Below the pieces are notes generated by a model, which did no database searches, was not told the origin of the DNA, and saw only the letters and a program-made list of their open reading frames with translations. From an uncultured Clostridia bacterium (GTDB lineage Bacteria > Bacillota > Clostridia > Christensenellales > UBA1242): a DNA stretch of 53,483 nucleotides. Of the stretch, positions 35,413 through 43,475 are shown in pieces; position 1 is the stretch's first letter; each line of letters starts with the position of its first letter. Where the stretch lies: contig CANQAY010000002.1 of NCBI GenBank assembly GCA_947589025.1, positions 74,718-128,200 on the forward strand, given 5' to 3'. Made by a program: the position numbers and the translations under genes.

Positions 35413-36306
35413 TTAACCCCCGCAACACGAATTGCCCGCGGTTGCCCCCTCGGCGCAGGCGGTTACAATTTGCCTAAAGTTTTTGCCAATAATATCCCCA
35501 CAGGCAAAAACATTTTGTTCGCTTGTTTGCATTTTTGCATCCACAACAATGTAGCCATATTTATCAAGCTTTAAATCAAACTTAACAAAATCTAAATTTG
35601 GGGTGCTGCCAATTGCAAAGAAAATACCCGCAACATCAATTGTTTTGTTTTTGCCTTTTTTGTTTACAATAATGCTGGTTAGCACATCTTTCCCGTTAAG
35701 TTTAACAACATTGGCGTTGGTTATAATTTCAACATTTTTTAGTTTTTTAAGTTTTTCTATTGCAAACTGGCCCGCTTTAAAAGTTTCGCTTCGGTTAATT
35801 AAATAAACTTTGCTTGCAAGCCGGCTTAAATAGTTAACATCCATAACGGCGGTGTTTCCGCCACCCACAACTACAACCGGTTTGCCTTTAAAAAACCCAC
35901 CGTCACAACTTGCGCAATAACTAACCCCTTTGCCGGTTAGGCGCTTTTCATTTTCCAAATTTAATTTTCGTGTTCTTAACCCGCAGGCAATAATAACTTT
36001 TTCCGCCTGATAGGTTGCCTTATTGGTTTTAACCGAAAAGCCGTTTTTTAATTTTTTAAGCGCAACCACTTCTTCCATTAAAAATTTAACGCCCATATTT
36101 TGCGCCTGATTATGCATTTTTTGAGCCAAATCAAACCCCGAAATTGCTTCAAACCCGGGGTAATTTACAATTTCATACGATAAACTTGCTTGCCCACCAA
36201 ATGCAAGCTTTTCAAAACAAACAACGTTAAGACCTGCCCGGCTGGCAAAAATGCCGGCAGACAAGCCCGCGGGGCCACCCCCTATAATAACCACGCCAAC
36301 TTTCAT
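35413..36306 (-). CDS. trxB: Thioredoxin reductase-like flavoprotein, odd C-terminus
   Basis: The 297-residue protein has the FAD loop IIGGGPAGLSA (7-17), the redox pair C131-A-S-C134 followed by DGGFFKG, a second nucleotide loop VVGGGNTA and CGDIIGKNFRQIVTACAEGA near the end. Two points are odd. The HRRxxxR motif that grips the NADPH phosphate reads NRSETFK, so NADPH may not be the donor. The end is cut short and reads NSCCGG, a vicinal Cys pair. I choose ATG 36306, because a promoter with leaderless spacing lies upstream and the longer frame has no ribosome site. It is the first gene of an operon with the giant surface protein. Confidence 0.85.
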   Translation of the reverse strand: MKVGVVIIGGGPAGLSAGIFASRAGLNVVCFEKLAFGGQASLSYEIVNYPGFEAISGFDLAQKMHNQAQNMGVKFLMEEVVALKKLKNGFSVKTNKATYQAEKVIIACGLRTRKLNLENEKRLTGKGVSYCASCDGGFFKGKPVVVVGGGNTAVMDVNYLSRLASKVYLINRSETFKAGQFAIEKLKKLKNVEIITNANVVKLNGKDVLTSIIVNKKGKNKTIDVAGIFFAIGSTPNLDFVKFDLKLDKYGYIVVDAKMQTSEQNVFACGDIIGKNFRQIVTACAEGATAGNSCCGG

Positions 36307-36312
36307 AATTTT

Positions 36313-36341
36313 ATTATAACCAAAAAAACAATTAATTCCAA
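36313..36341 (-). promoter_or_regulatory. trxB promoter, leaderless geometry
   Basis: On the minus strand TTGGAA (36336-36341), 17 bases, a perfect TATAAT (36313-36318), six bases, then ATG 36306. Confidence 0.75.
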
Positions 36342-36415
36342 ACATTTTGCAATATTTTTACAAATTATTATATTACATATAATAAATAAATTTCGACAAA
36401 TTTTTTTAAACACTA

Positions 36416-36444
36416 TTGACAGCCCACCTCGTGTGTGCTATAAT
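36416..36444 (+). promoter_or_regulatory. Promoter of the 36466 gene
   Basis: TTGACA (36416-36421), 17 bases and TATAAT (36439-36444): a consensus promoter. The ribosome site AAGAGG follows. Confidence 0.85.
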
Positions 36445-36465
36445 TTTTTAAGAAAAGAGGTAAAA

Positions 36466-37089
36466 ATGTTTAAAAATAAACAATTAAATTTAATTTTAAA
36501 CGCAATGCTAAACAATAATCAATGTGCAAAAATTTGTTTTAGCGAATTTATGAGCAGGTTGCCAGATGAAATTTGGGACATTGTTTGTGAGTGCCAAAGT
36601 GTGGAATATTCGGGAGACGACTATGAAGTTTGTGCATATTTTGCGCCAAATTGCGTGCAAATAGAAATTTATTATCATAACTCTTATTTAAGAATTGATA
36701 TGTGCCCAATTCGATCAAGGCAATTAAAGGATATCCCTTTTGACCAGGAGCATGATATTTTTTTGGATGACGAACGCAATTTGGATAGCCCCGCCTTTTT
36801 CGATTTGATTTATAACCCTAATGTGGATTTATATGAAACTTCAATTGAAACACCAGATATTGGGTATTTTATTGTTGAACAGCGCGAAAAGGACGGTTTT
36901 AACGGTTATCATTTAATAAGCCAATCGCTAGACGATGCCGGCATTCACAACACTAAAATTGACATTGAAAATTTTATTTATGACGACCCAAACGAGCAGT
37001 TTGTTAATTCAATTGAAAACGAAGTTGACCCAGTGCAAGAAGCTGTAGTTCACGCTTCAAGGCGGGCGCCACACCCTCGCCACTGTTAA
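36466..37089 (+). CDS. Acidic protein of unknown function
   Basis: I choose ATG 36466 (208 residues), which has a consensus promoter and AAGAGG upstream; an open frame extends back to 36190 but only as the antisense of trxB. The product is strongly acidic with many Tyr, Asp and Asn, has several Cys (about six in the first 90 residues), no signal peptide and no membrane segment. The end is basic (SRRAPHPRHC). I know no family for it. A terminator (37088-37115) follows, so it is a single gene with strong expression signals. Confidence 0.7.
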   Translation: MFKNKQLNLILNAMLNNNQCAKICFSEFMSRLPDEIWDIVCECQSVEYSGDDYEVCAYFAPNCVQIEIYYHNSYLRIDMCPIRSRQLKDIPFDQEHDIFLDDERNLDSPAFFDLIYNPNVDLYETSIETPDIGYFIVEQREKDGFNGYHLISQSLDDAGIHNTKIDIENFIYDDPNEQFVNSIENEVDPVQEAVVHASRRAPHPRHC

Positions 37090-37115
37090 AATTGCCAATA
37101 ACTTGGCAGTTTTTT
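37088..37115 (+). terminator. Terminator of the 36466 gene
   Basis: AAATTGCCAA pairs with TTGGCAGTTT around TAAC, and T6 closes it. Confidence 0.85.
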
Positions 37116-37204
37116 ATTGCCATTTTTTAGAAAAATATTATTATGCTTGACTTAAAATTTTTTGTGTGATAATATCATTTTTATTCAAAAGGAGAAACTA
37201 TTTT

Positions 37205-37396
37205 ATGGTAGATAGAAAAAAATGTATTACTTGCGGCGGATGTGTAAGCATTTGCCCAGTTGGTGCAATTAGCATTGTGGATGGCAAGGCATTTATTGAC
37301 ACAAACAAATGTGTTAAATGTGGCGGATGCATGAACTTTTGCCCAATGCAAGCCATTGACATTAATAAAAAGGAAAAATCAACCAAGAAAAAATAA
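37205..37396 (+). CDS. Two-cluster 4Fe-4S ferredoxin
   Basis: The 63-residue product has two CxxCxxCxxxCP motifs (CITCGGCVSICP and CVKCGGCMNFCP), each for one 4Fe-4S cluster, and a Lys-rich tail. It is a small electron carrier; plausible users are the NrdG activase and other radical-SAM or redox enzymes. AAGGAG precedes ATG 37205, and TTGACT with TAATAT upstream (37147-37175) forms the promoter. Its stop codon lies inside the terminator stem that it shares with recN. Confidence 0.92.
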   Translation: MVDRKKCITCGGCVSICPVGAISIVDGKAFIDTNKCVKCGGCMNFCPMQAIDINKKEKSTKKK

Positions 37397-37413
37397 AGCA
37401 TTGCGCTTTATTT
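37391..37413. terminator. Shared terminator holding two stop codons
   Basis: AAATAAAGC pairs with GCTTTATTT. The ferredoxin stop (37394-37396) and the recN stop (37408-37410) both lie in the stem, one per strand. Confidence 0.88.
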
Positions 37414-39102
37414 TTTTATTTGAGTTTTGTATTCGTTACATTTTTGTTTTAGGTTGGTGCTGGCTTTAATGCCGTCCGCGTTTGTTTCGGCACCCATAAG
37501 GCGGGCAATTTCTTTAACAAGTTCTGTGCCCTCCAACTTAACCGCGCGGGTGTGGGTGGTTAAATTATCACTAAATTTTTCCACCTTAATGTTGTTATCC
37601 GCCATGGCGCAAATTTGCGGCAGGTGGGATACTGCAATAATTTGTTTTTGCACACTTAGTTTTGCCATATATTGTGCAACAGTTAATGCAATTTGCCCGC
37701 TTAGGCCGGTGTCAATTTCGTCAAACACAATGGTGGAAATGTTATCCACCCCGCCCACAACAATTTTGTAGGCAAGCATAACGCGGCTCATTTCCCCACC
37801 CGAAACAACTTTGTTAAGCGGCTTTAATTCGAATCCGCGGTTGGCAGAAAACATAAATTCAACCCTATCCGCGCCCGAGTAAGAAAATGGCTCACTAATT
37901 TGCGAAAATTCAACCGACATTTTTGCATTAGGCATGCCCAAAAATTTAAGTTCTTCCCCAATGCGGGAAGAAAGTTCGTTCGCCGATTTTTTGCGAATTT
38001 CGGTAAGTTTTGCTTGAATTTTTTCAATTTCACCCAGCAATTTTTGTTTTTGTGCGGTGAATTTGGCATGTTTTTCTGCACTATTTATTAAATTATCCAG
38101 CTTTTTGCTTGTGGCGGCATAATATTCTTGCATTTTTTCATAATTTCCGCCATATTTTCTAAACAAACTTTTTATGTAATCCAGCCGCTCGTCAATAAAG
38201 TTAAAGCGCTGCTCATCAAACACATTGTTTGTTAAATCGTCATGCACTGTTTCGGCAATGTCGTCCAGCTCCAAACTTAAACTATTTAGGCGGTTGTAAA
38301 GTTCCAAATAGTGCGGGTTAAGTTCGCTAATTTGCTGCAAATTTTTGCTGGCAGAATAAATTAAATTTTGCGCCGCCTCACCAAAATTGTTTTTGCTTAA
38401 TGCCTCATAACAACTTTTTAAGCAATCGTTAATATGTTCAAACTGCTGCATCTCTTTTTTTTCAGCAGTTAAATTTTCAAACTCGTTTTCCCCAATTTTT
38501 GCATTTTCTATTTCGTTAATTTGATAAGTGTATAAATCAATTAAATTTTGTTTTTCCGCTTCCGTTCCGCCAAGCGTTTTAATTTCGTTTTCAACTGCTT
38601 TTAATTCGTCAATCTTTGCCCCTAAATTTGCCAAAACGCTTTCGGCTGACTTGCTAAATAAATCCACAATTTGCAGCTGATAGTCATTATTTAAAAGCGC
38701 CAAATGTTCGCTTTGCCCGTGCACATCCACCAGCATTAAGCAAATTTTTTTAACAGCCGTTAGCGGCACAAGTTCACCATTAATTTTGCACACATTTTTG
38801 CCCGCACTGTCCAGCTCACGAGATAAAAACAATTCGTCCTCACACGCCACGCCCACTTCGTTTAACACAAACTGCTTTTGCGCGTTTGTGAGCATGGTAA
38901 AAATGGCTTCCACCTTCATTTTGCTTTCGCCCGAGCGAATAAGCCCCCTATCCGCCCTGCCACCAAAAACAAAACTCAATGCATCCAGCATGATGCTTTT
39001 GCCGGCACCAGTTTCGCCACTTATCACATTGAGTTTATTATCAAAATATAGTGTTGCCTTTTCAATAAGTGCAACGTTTTGAATATTAATTGTTTGTATC
39101 AT
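37408..39102 (-). CDS. recN: DNA repair protein RecN
   Basis: The 564-residue SMC-like ATPase acts early in double-strand-break repair. Motifs: the Walker A SGETGAGKSIMLDAL, a long coiled-coil middle (about 150-380), the signature KVVSGGEMSRVMLA and Walker B STIVFDEIDTGLSG, then SHLPQICAMAD. Length is normal. The start ATG 39102 has no clear ribosome site; a TATAAT lies 25 bases upstream, so the leader is short. recA lies just upstream on the same strand with a 75-base gap that holds a REP-like repeat, so repair genes may be read together. Confidence 0.96.
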   Translation of the reverse strand: MIQTINIQNVALIEKATLYFDNKLNVISGETGAGKSIMLDALSFVFGGRADRGLIRSGESKMKVEAIFTMLTNAQKQFVLNEVGVACEDELFLSRELDSAGKNVCKINGELVPLTAVKKICLMLVDVHGQSEHLALLNNDYQLQIVDLFSKSAESVLANLGAKIDELKAVENEIKTLGGTEAEKQNLIDLYTYQINEIENAKIGENEFENLTAEKKEMQQFEHINDCLKSCYEALSKNNFGEAAQNLIYSASKNLQQISELNPHYLELYNRLNSLSLELDDIAETVHDDLTNNVFDEQRFNFIDERLDYIKSLFRKYGGNYEKMQEYYAATSKKLDNLINSAEKHAKFTAQKQKLLGEIEKIQAKLTEIRKKSANELSSRIGEELKFLGMPNAKMSVEFSQISEPFSYSGADRVEFMFSANRGFELKPLNKVVSGGEMSRVMLAYKIVVGGVDNISTIVFDEIDTGLSGQIALTVAQYMAKLSVQKQIIAVSHLPQICAMADNNIKVEKFSDNLTTHTRAVKLEGTELVKEIARLMGAETNADGIKASTNLKQKCNEYKTQIKK

Positions 39103-39144
39103 AAATCAAGTTTTTAAATTGGTAAATATTATACTTCCTCATCC

Positions 39145-39177
39145 AGTCATTTCGAGTGCAGTCGAGATACCTCTTCC
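39145..39177. repeat. REP-like repeat, family B (GTCATTTCGAGTGCAGTCGAGA)
   Basis: TCTCGACT and AGTGCAGTCGAGA form a small hairpin; this sequence type recurs between genes in many unrelated bacteria. One copy is seen, between recA and recN. Confidence 0.6.
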
Positions 39178-40167
39178 TTATTTATTAAATTTTTCGCGCA
39201 CTTTGGCGTTAATTTCGTCTGCAAGTTCTGGGTGGGCGTTTAAATATGCTTTAACATTTTCTTTGCCTTGGCCAATTTTATCGCCATTATAACTAAACCA
39301 AGAACCGCTCTTTTCAATAATGCCCATTTCAATGGCGCTATCAATCAGGCAGCCCAAAACGGAAATGCCCTCGCCATACATAATGTCAAACTCGGCTTGT
39401 TTAAATGGTGGAGCCACCTTATTTTTAACCACTTTAACACGCGTGCGGCTGCCAACAATATCTTGGCCGGATTTAATAGTATCAACCTTTCTAACATCTA
39501 GGCGCACAGAGGCGTAAAATTTAAGCGCCTTGCCGCCCGGAGTGGTTTCCGGATTGCCAAACATAACGCCAACTTTTTCACGCAATTGGTTAATGAAAAT
39601 TACAAGTGTGTTGCTTTTTGAAACAATGCCGGTTAACTTCCTTAATGCTTGGCTCATAAGACGTGCTTGAAGGCCAATAAAACTATCCCCCATTTCGCCT
39701 TCAATTTCTGCCTTTGGGGTAAGGGCGGCAACCGAATCCACAACCACAATGTCCACCCCGCCCGAGCGCACTAGTTGTTCGGCAATTTCAAGGCCCTGCT
39801 CACCAGTATCAGGCTGAGAAACATACATCGCGCCAATATCCACGCCCAGTTTTTGTGCGTAAATTGGGTCCAGCGCGTGCTCTGCATCAATAAATGCAGC
39901 AGTTCCGCCCGCCTTTTGTGCCTCGGCAATAACGTGCAATGCAACCGTGGTTTTACCGCTACTCTCTGGGCCATAAATTTCCACAATTCTGCCCCTAGGC
40001 AAGCCGCCAACGCCTAATGCCATATCTAGTGGCAAACAGCCGGTGGAAATAACATCCACGCCGTCACCATAATTTGTTGCGTCCATTTTAATAATACTAC
40101 CCTTGCCATATTGCTTTTCAATCTGCGCAATGGTGGCTTCTAGGGCTTTTTTCTTATCATCTGTCAT
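39178..40167 (-). CDS. recA: Recombinase A
   Basis: The 329-residue protein coats single-stranded DNA, pairs it with duplex DNA and triggers the SOS response. The Walker A loop is GPESSGKT (66-73), preceded by the hallmark [10 protein letters not shown]; Walker B lies in [12 protein letters not shown]; loops L1 ([17 protein letters not shown]) and L2 ([20 protein letters not shown]) are complete. The C-terminal acidic tail is short. AAGGAG precedes ATG 40167. I looked for an SOS box (GAACNNNNGTTC) upstream: ACATTTGTTCGATA has only half of one. Confidence 0.98.
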   Translation of the reverse strand: MTDDKKKALEATIAQIEKQYGKGSIIKMDATNYGDGVDVISTGCLPLDMALGVGGLPRGRIVEIYGPESSGKTTVALHVIAEAQKAGGTAAFIDAEHALDPIYAQKLGVDIGAMYVSQPDTGEQGLEIAEQLVRSGGVDIVVVDSVAALTPKAEIEGEMGDSFIGLQARLMSQALRKLTGIVSKSNTLVIFINQLREKVGVMFGNPETTPGGKALKFYASVRLDVRKVDTIKSGQDIVGSRTRVKVVKNKVAPPFKQAEFDIMYGEGISVLGCLIDSAIEMGIIEKSGSWFSYNGDKIGQGKENVKAYLNAHPELADEINAKVREKFNK

Positions 40168-40247
40168 ACTAACTCCTTAATTCTATTTTATTTTAACAAT
40201 TTTAACGCACATTTGTCAAACATTTGTTCGATAAAATTTGGTTTTAG

Positions 40248-40838
40248 TTAATTTTCTTTTAAGCAGTGGCGGTTTTTAACAAGGTAATTTACGCCCGAAA
40301 TTATTGTTAAAACGGTGGCAAGCCCAATTGAAATGTAACTTAGCCACATAAACGTGCCAACAACCCAGCCCGCAACATTAAACCCGCAGGTTAAAATATA
40401 GCTATAAACGGCACAAATTGGCAGTGCAATCATCTGCACCATGGTTTTTGCCTTGCCCCAAATATCTGCCGCAAGCACCGTGCCGCGCGTGGCAGCCATA
40501 AGCCTTAATGCGCTAACCATAAATTCACGCGAAATTATTATTATTGCAACAATAACACCATAAGGGTTAAAAATTGTGCCATCGGCAACCAGCAACAACA
40601 AAAGCGAAGTGGTTAGCAACTTGTCCGCAATGGGGTCCAAAAACTTACCAAAATTGGTAACCATATTTCTGCTTCGGGCAATTTTGCCATCAACAAAATC
40701 GGTTAAAGCGGCAACAATAAAAATAACAAGCGCCACAAGTTTGCCAATGCCGTAAGGTATAAAAGAAGCTAGGTAAAAAAATATCATAAACGGAATAAGC
40801 ACCATGCGCATTACAGTTAATTTATTTGGTAAATTCAT
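40248..40838 (-). CDS. pgsA: CDP-diacylglycerol-glycerol-3-phosphate 3-phosphatidyltransferase
   Basis: The 196-residue membrane enzyme makes phosphatidylglycerol phosphate from CDP-diacylglycerol. The CDP-alcohol motif is complete: DFVDGKIARSRNMVTNFGKF then LDPIADK, which fits DGxxARx8Gx3Dx3D. About five membrane segments are visible. AAGGAG precedes the ATG. In many Firmicutes pgsA lies beside recA, as here (gap about 80 bases), so they may be co-transcribed. Confidence 0.95.
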   Translation of the reverse strand: MNLPNKLTVMRMVLIPFMIFFYLASFIPYGIGKLVALVIFIVAALTDFVDGKIARSRNMVTNFGKFLDPIADKLLTTSLLLLLVADGTIFNPYGVIVAIIIISREFMVSALRLMAATRGTVLAADIWGKAKTMVQMIALPICAVYSYILTCGFNVAGWVVGTFMWLSYISIGLATVLTIISGVNYLVKNRHCLKEN

Positions 40839-40892
40839 AATTTACTCCTTTTTGTGGGGCCCTTATGTTTAAATTATATCACACAAAACAAA

Positions 40893-40916
40893 AAACACCA
40901 AATAAAATTGGTGTTT
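40893..40916 (-). terminator. Terminator of nfeD-SPFH
   Basis: AAACACCAA pairs with TTGGTGTTT, and T6 follows on the minus strand. It lies between the SPFH gene and pgsA. Confidence 0.88.
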
Positions 40917-40934
40917 AAAGTTTATAAAACAAAG

Positions 40935-41846
40935 TTATTTTTTAGATTTTTTTTCAACATCCGTAACAACTTCTTTAACACTAGCAAGCAAGCCCGCCAC
41001 ATTTTGAATTTCACTTGGCACAATAATTTTTGTGGATTGCCCATCTGCCATTGCTTTTAAAGCCTCATAGCCTTGCAAGGTGACATATGCCGCATTTGGG
41101 GCAGCTTTGTTAACCAACTCAATTGCCTTTGCACTACCTTCCGCCTCGGCAATAAGCCTTGCTTTTTCTGCCTCAGCAGCCAACATAACGCGCTGTTTTT
41201 CTGCCTCTGCTTGCAACACAATGCTTTCCTTTTCACCTTCTGCAATAAGAATTTTACTTTTCTTTTCGCCCTCGGCACGCAAAATGCTTTCACGCCTTTC
41301 ACGTTCAGCACGCATTTGCTTTTCCATGGCCTCTTGAATTTCTTTTGGAGGCATAATATCTTTTAATTCAACACGATTAATTTTAATGCCCCATGGGTCG
41401 GTTGCTTCGTCCAAAATAGTGCGCATTTTTGTGTTAACAGTGTCGCGGCTGGTTAGGGTTTCATCCAACTCCAACTCACCCACAATGTTACGCAAGGTGG
41501 TGGCTGTTAAATTTTCAATGGCGTTAATTGGGCGCTCCACACCATAGGTGAAAAGCTTAGCGTCGGTAACTTGAAAATAAACTACCGTGTCGATATGCAT
41601 GGTAACATTATCTTTTGTAATAACCGCTTGCGGCTCAAAATCTGCCACGCGCTCTTTCATTGAAATTGGTGGCAAAGTGCGGTCAAACAATGGCAAAATG
41701 AAGTGCACGCCGGTATCCAGCGTTCGGTTATACTTGCCAAGGCGTTCAACAATAACTGTGGTTGCCTGCCTAACAACCCTAACACTTGAAACAAGCACCA
41801 AAATTGCCACAACAACCAAAACAATTGCAATAACTAAACCTACCAT
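40935..41846 (-). CDS. SPFH/stomatin (band 7) membrane protein
   Basis: The 303-residue product has an N-terminal membrane segment (about 2-24) and a complete SPFH domain (VRVVRQATTVIVERLGKYNR, then LPPISMKERVADFEPQAVIT and VDTVVYFQVTD). A long helix rich in Ala, Glu and Arg (170-260) forms the coiled coil for ring assembly. It is of the QmcA/HflK-like type that makes large membrane rings. It lies 2 bases after nfeD, the usual partner. Ribosome site AAGGAG. Confidence 0.94.
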   Translation of the reverse strand: MVGLVIAIVLVVVAILVLVSSVRVVRQATTVIVERLGKYNRTLDTGVHFILPLFDRTLPPISMKERVADFEPQAVITKDNVTMHIDTVVYFQVTDAKLFTYGVERPINAIENLTATTLRNIVGELELDETLTSRDTVNTKMRTILDEATDPWGIKINRVELKDIMPPKEIQEAMEKQMRAERERRESILRAEGEKKSKILIAEGEKESIVLQAEAEKQRVMLAAEAEKARLIAEAEGSAKAIELVNKAAPNAAYVTLQGYEALKAMADGQSTKIIVPSEIQNVAGLLASVKEVVTDVEKKSKK

Positions 41847-41848
41847 AA

Positions 41849-42301
41849 TTACTTTTTCTCCTTTTTATAAACAACAACTTTGTTGCCAACAAATTTTTTA
41901 AGGCAAACCTCATCGTTAGGCTCAAACGTATCCGTTTCATTTTCGCCAATAGCGGTGTAAGTTATGCCGTTAATTTTAACGGTTGCCATAGTTTTATCTT
42001 CATTAACGGAAAGAACTTTAAAGCTTTTATCCACAAACCTATCCATATTAGTTTTTTCGTTATTTTTGTATAAAACTTTTAGCGCAATTTTCCTTAAAAA
42101 TATTAATGCCAGCGCGGTAACAACACCAAAAACAACCACTTGGGCGGTTATGTAAAATGGGTTGTTTGTTCGCCAAATGCTCATTAAAAACGGAATAACT
42201 GCACCAACCGAAAACCACACACTAACCAGCGTGCCGGCATCCACCACTTCAACAATTAAGCCAAGCGCAATAACGGCAAGCCAAATCCAAATCATGAACA
42301 T
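41849..42301 (-). CDS. NfeD-family membrane protein
   Basis: The 150-residue product has three to four membrane segments in residues 1-85, then a soluble beta barrel (VNEDKTMATVKINGITYTAI and DEVCLKKFVGNKVVVY), the OB-fold of NfeD. It is the short form without the protease domain. NfeD proteins work with SPFH ring proteins; the SPFH gene follows after 2 bases. AAGGAG precedes ATG 42301. Confidence 0.92.
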   Translation of the reverse strand: MFMIWIWLAVIALGLIVEVVDAGTLVSVWFSVGAVIPFLMSIWRTNNPFYITAQVVVFGVVTALALIFLRKIALKVLYKNNEKTNMDRFVDKSFKVLSVNEDKTMATVKINGITYTAIGENETDTFEPNDEVCLKKFVGNKVVVYKKEKK

Positions 42302-42390
42302 AAACTGCTCCTTTTATAGTTTAATAAATAAACAAAAATTTATTTACATTAATATATTATAATTTTTGCGCGCATATGTCAAACAAAAAA

Positions 42391-42456
42391 GGGGCTTTTC
42401 AAAACAAAGTTTTGCGGGGGCGGCCGCCCCCGTGCGCTAACGCGCACCAAAGCCCC
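42391..42456. repeat. Cloverleaf element, copy 1
   Basis: The outer stem GGGGCTTT (42391-42398) pairs with AAAGCCCC (42449-42456). Inside are three hairpins in a row: CAAAAC-aaa-GTTTTG (42400-42414), CGGGGGCGGCCGCCCCCG (42415-42432, a perfect palindrome) and TGCGC-taac-GCGCA (42433-42446). Few bases stay unpaired. On the minus strand a T6 run follows the outer stem, so it can also end the nucleoside hydrolase message. Copy 2 is at 50075. Confidence 0.85.
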
Positions 42457-43409
42457 TAGTTTTTATAAAACTTAAATTTGCCCAATTTTTGAACAGCATT
42501 AAAATAAAATTTGTGCAATTTTTTTCGGTTAACCTTATAGGCATAATTAACATTGCCAAGTGCATTAAATTCCACCATGGTTTTGCCCGGCATATCCCCC
42601 GTATCCACCATAAAAAAGCACTTTTTTGTTTTAAAATATTTTGGTGTACGTAGTGCAAGCACGGCGCAAGTGTCGTTAGTGGCAATGCGCCTATCTTCAT
42701 AACCATGCTCCCAATATCCGCTATACATCTCAGAAATAAAGCGGCCGGCATCGTTAATTTTTCCAATTTCATAAACCTCTTGCTCGGTAAAATTGGCAAG
42801 TTCTCTGCCCATGCGGGAAGGAATTATTGTAATAGGAATGCCACTTTCCATAACCAATTTAAACGCTTCTGGGTCGCTAGAAACATTAAACGAAACATAA
42901 TTAATCCATTTGCCGCCCTCAGTTTCAAGCCCAAAAGGTGCGCACCCCTCACAATAAATGTGGCTTATCATATATTTAACATCTGGGTGTTTTTCAATTA
43001 AATTGCCCATGTTGGTGTGCGGGCCAAGAAGAATAACACAAATATCATTTTTGTGCTGTTTAATAACTTCATACATAGCCTCAACGGCGTCATCCCCTGC
43101 CGGCTGGGTGCTAACGGTTTTGGGCGGAATATACCCTCCCATGCCCTCGGCCTGATGAATAAAAGTTGCATCCGGGCTAACCCGTTTCATGGCCTTGGTG
43201 GCGCCCTTAAAAACGGGGATGTCCGTTCGGTTAAATTTTTCTAAAAGATGAAGCACATTTCTAGTAACTTTTTCTAGCCCCAAATTGCCATTAACTGTGG
43301 TAATAAGTTTAATATCTAAAACCTCGTCGTACAAAGAAAGGGCAATAGCTGCGCTATCGTCCACCCCGGGGTCGGTGTCAATAATACAATTAATTTTTTT
43401 GTTTCTCAT
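42456..43409 (-). CDS. Nucleoside hydrolase (IunH family)
   Basis: The 317-residue enzyme would split the base from a ribonucleoside. The Ca-binding signature is IIDTDPGVDDSAAIALSL at the N-terminus; a second acid site is NDTCAVLAL near 240. Substrate (purine or pyrimidine nucleosides) cannot be read. AAAGGA precedes ATG 43409. The stop codon touches the cloverleaf element, which replaces a simple terminator. It stands alone, between the SPFH-nfeD unit and the ABC exporter. Confidence 0.92.
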   Translation of the reverse strand: MRNKKINCIIDTDPGVDDSAAIALSLYDEVLDIKLITTVNGNLGLEKVTRNVLHLLEKFNRTDIPVFKGATKAMKRVSPDATFIHQAEGMGGYIPPKTVSTQPAGDDAVEAMYEVIKQHKNDICVILLGPHTNMGNLIEKHPDVKYMISHIYCEGCAPFGLETEGGKWINYVSFNVSSDPEAFKLVMESGIPITIIPSRMGRELANFTEQEVYEIGKINDAGRFISEMYSGYWEHGYEDRRIATNDTCAVLALRTPKYFKTKKCFFMVDTGDMPGKTMVEFNALGNVNYAYKVNRKKLHKFYFNAVQKLGKFKFYKN

Positions 43410-43475
43410 AGCATCCTTTTAAAGTGTAAATATTATATTAAATTTTAATAAAATTTTCAACTAAAATGCGTTAAT

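Noticed and set aside
36190-36465. Longer start of the 36466 gene
   Set aside because: The extension is antisense to the trxB start and its promoter. A consensus promoter and ribosome site define ATG 36466.
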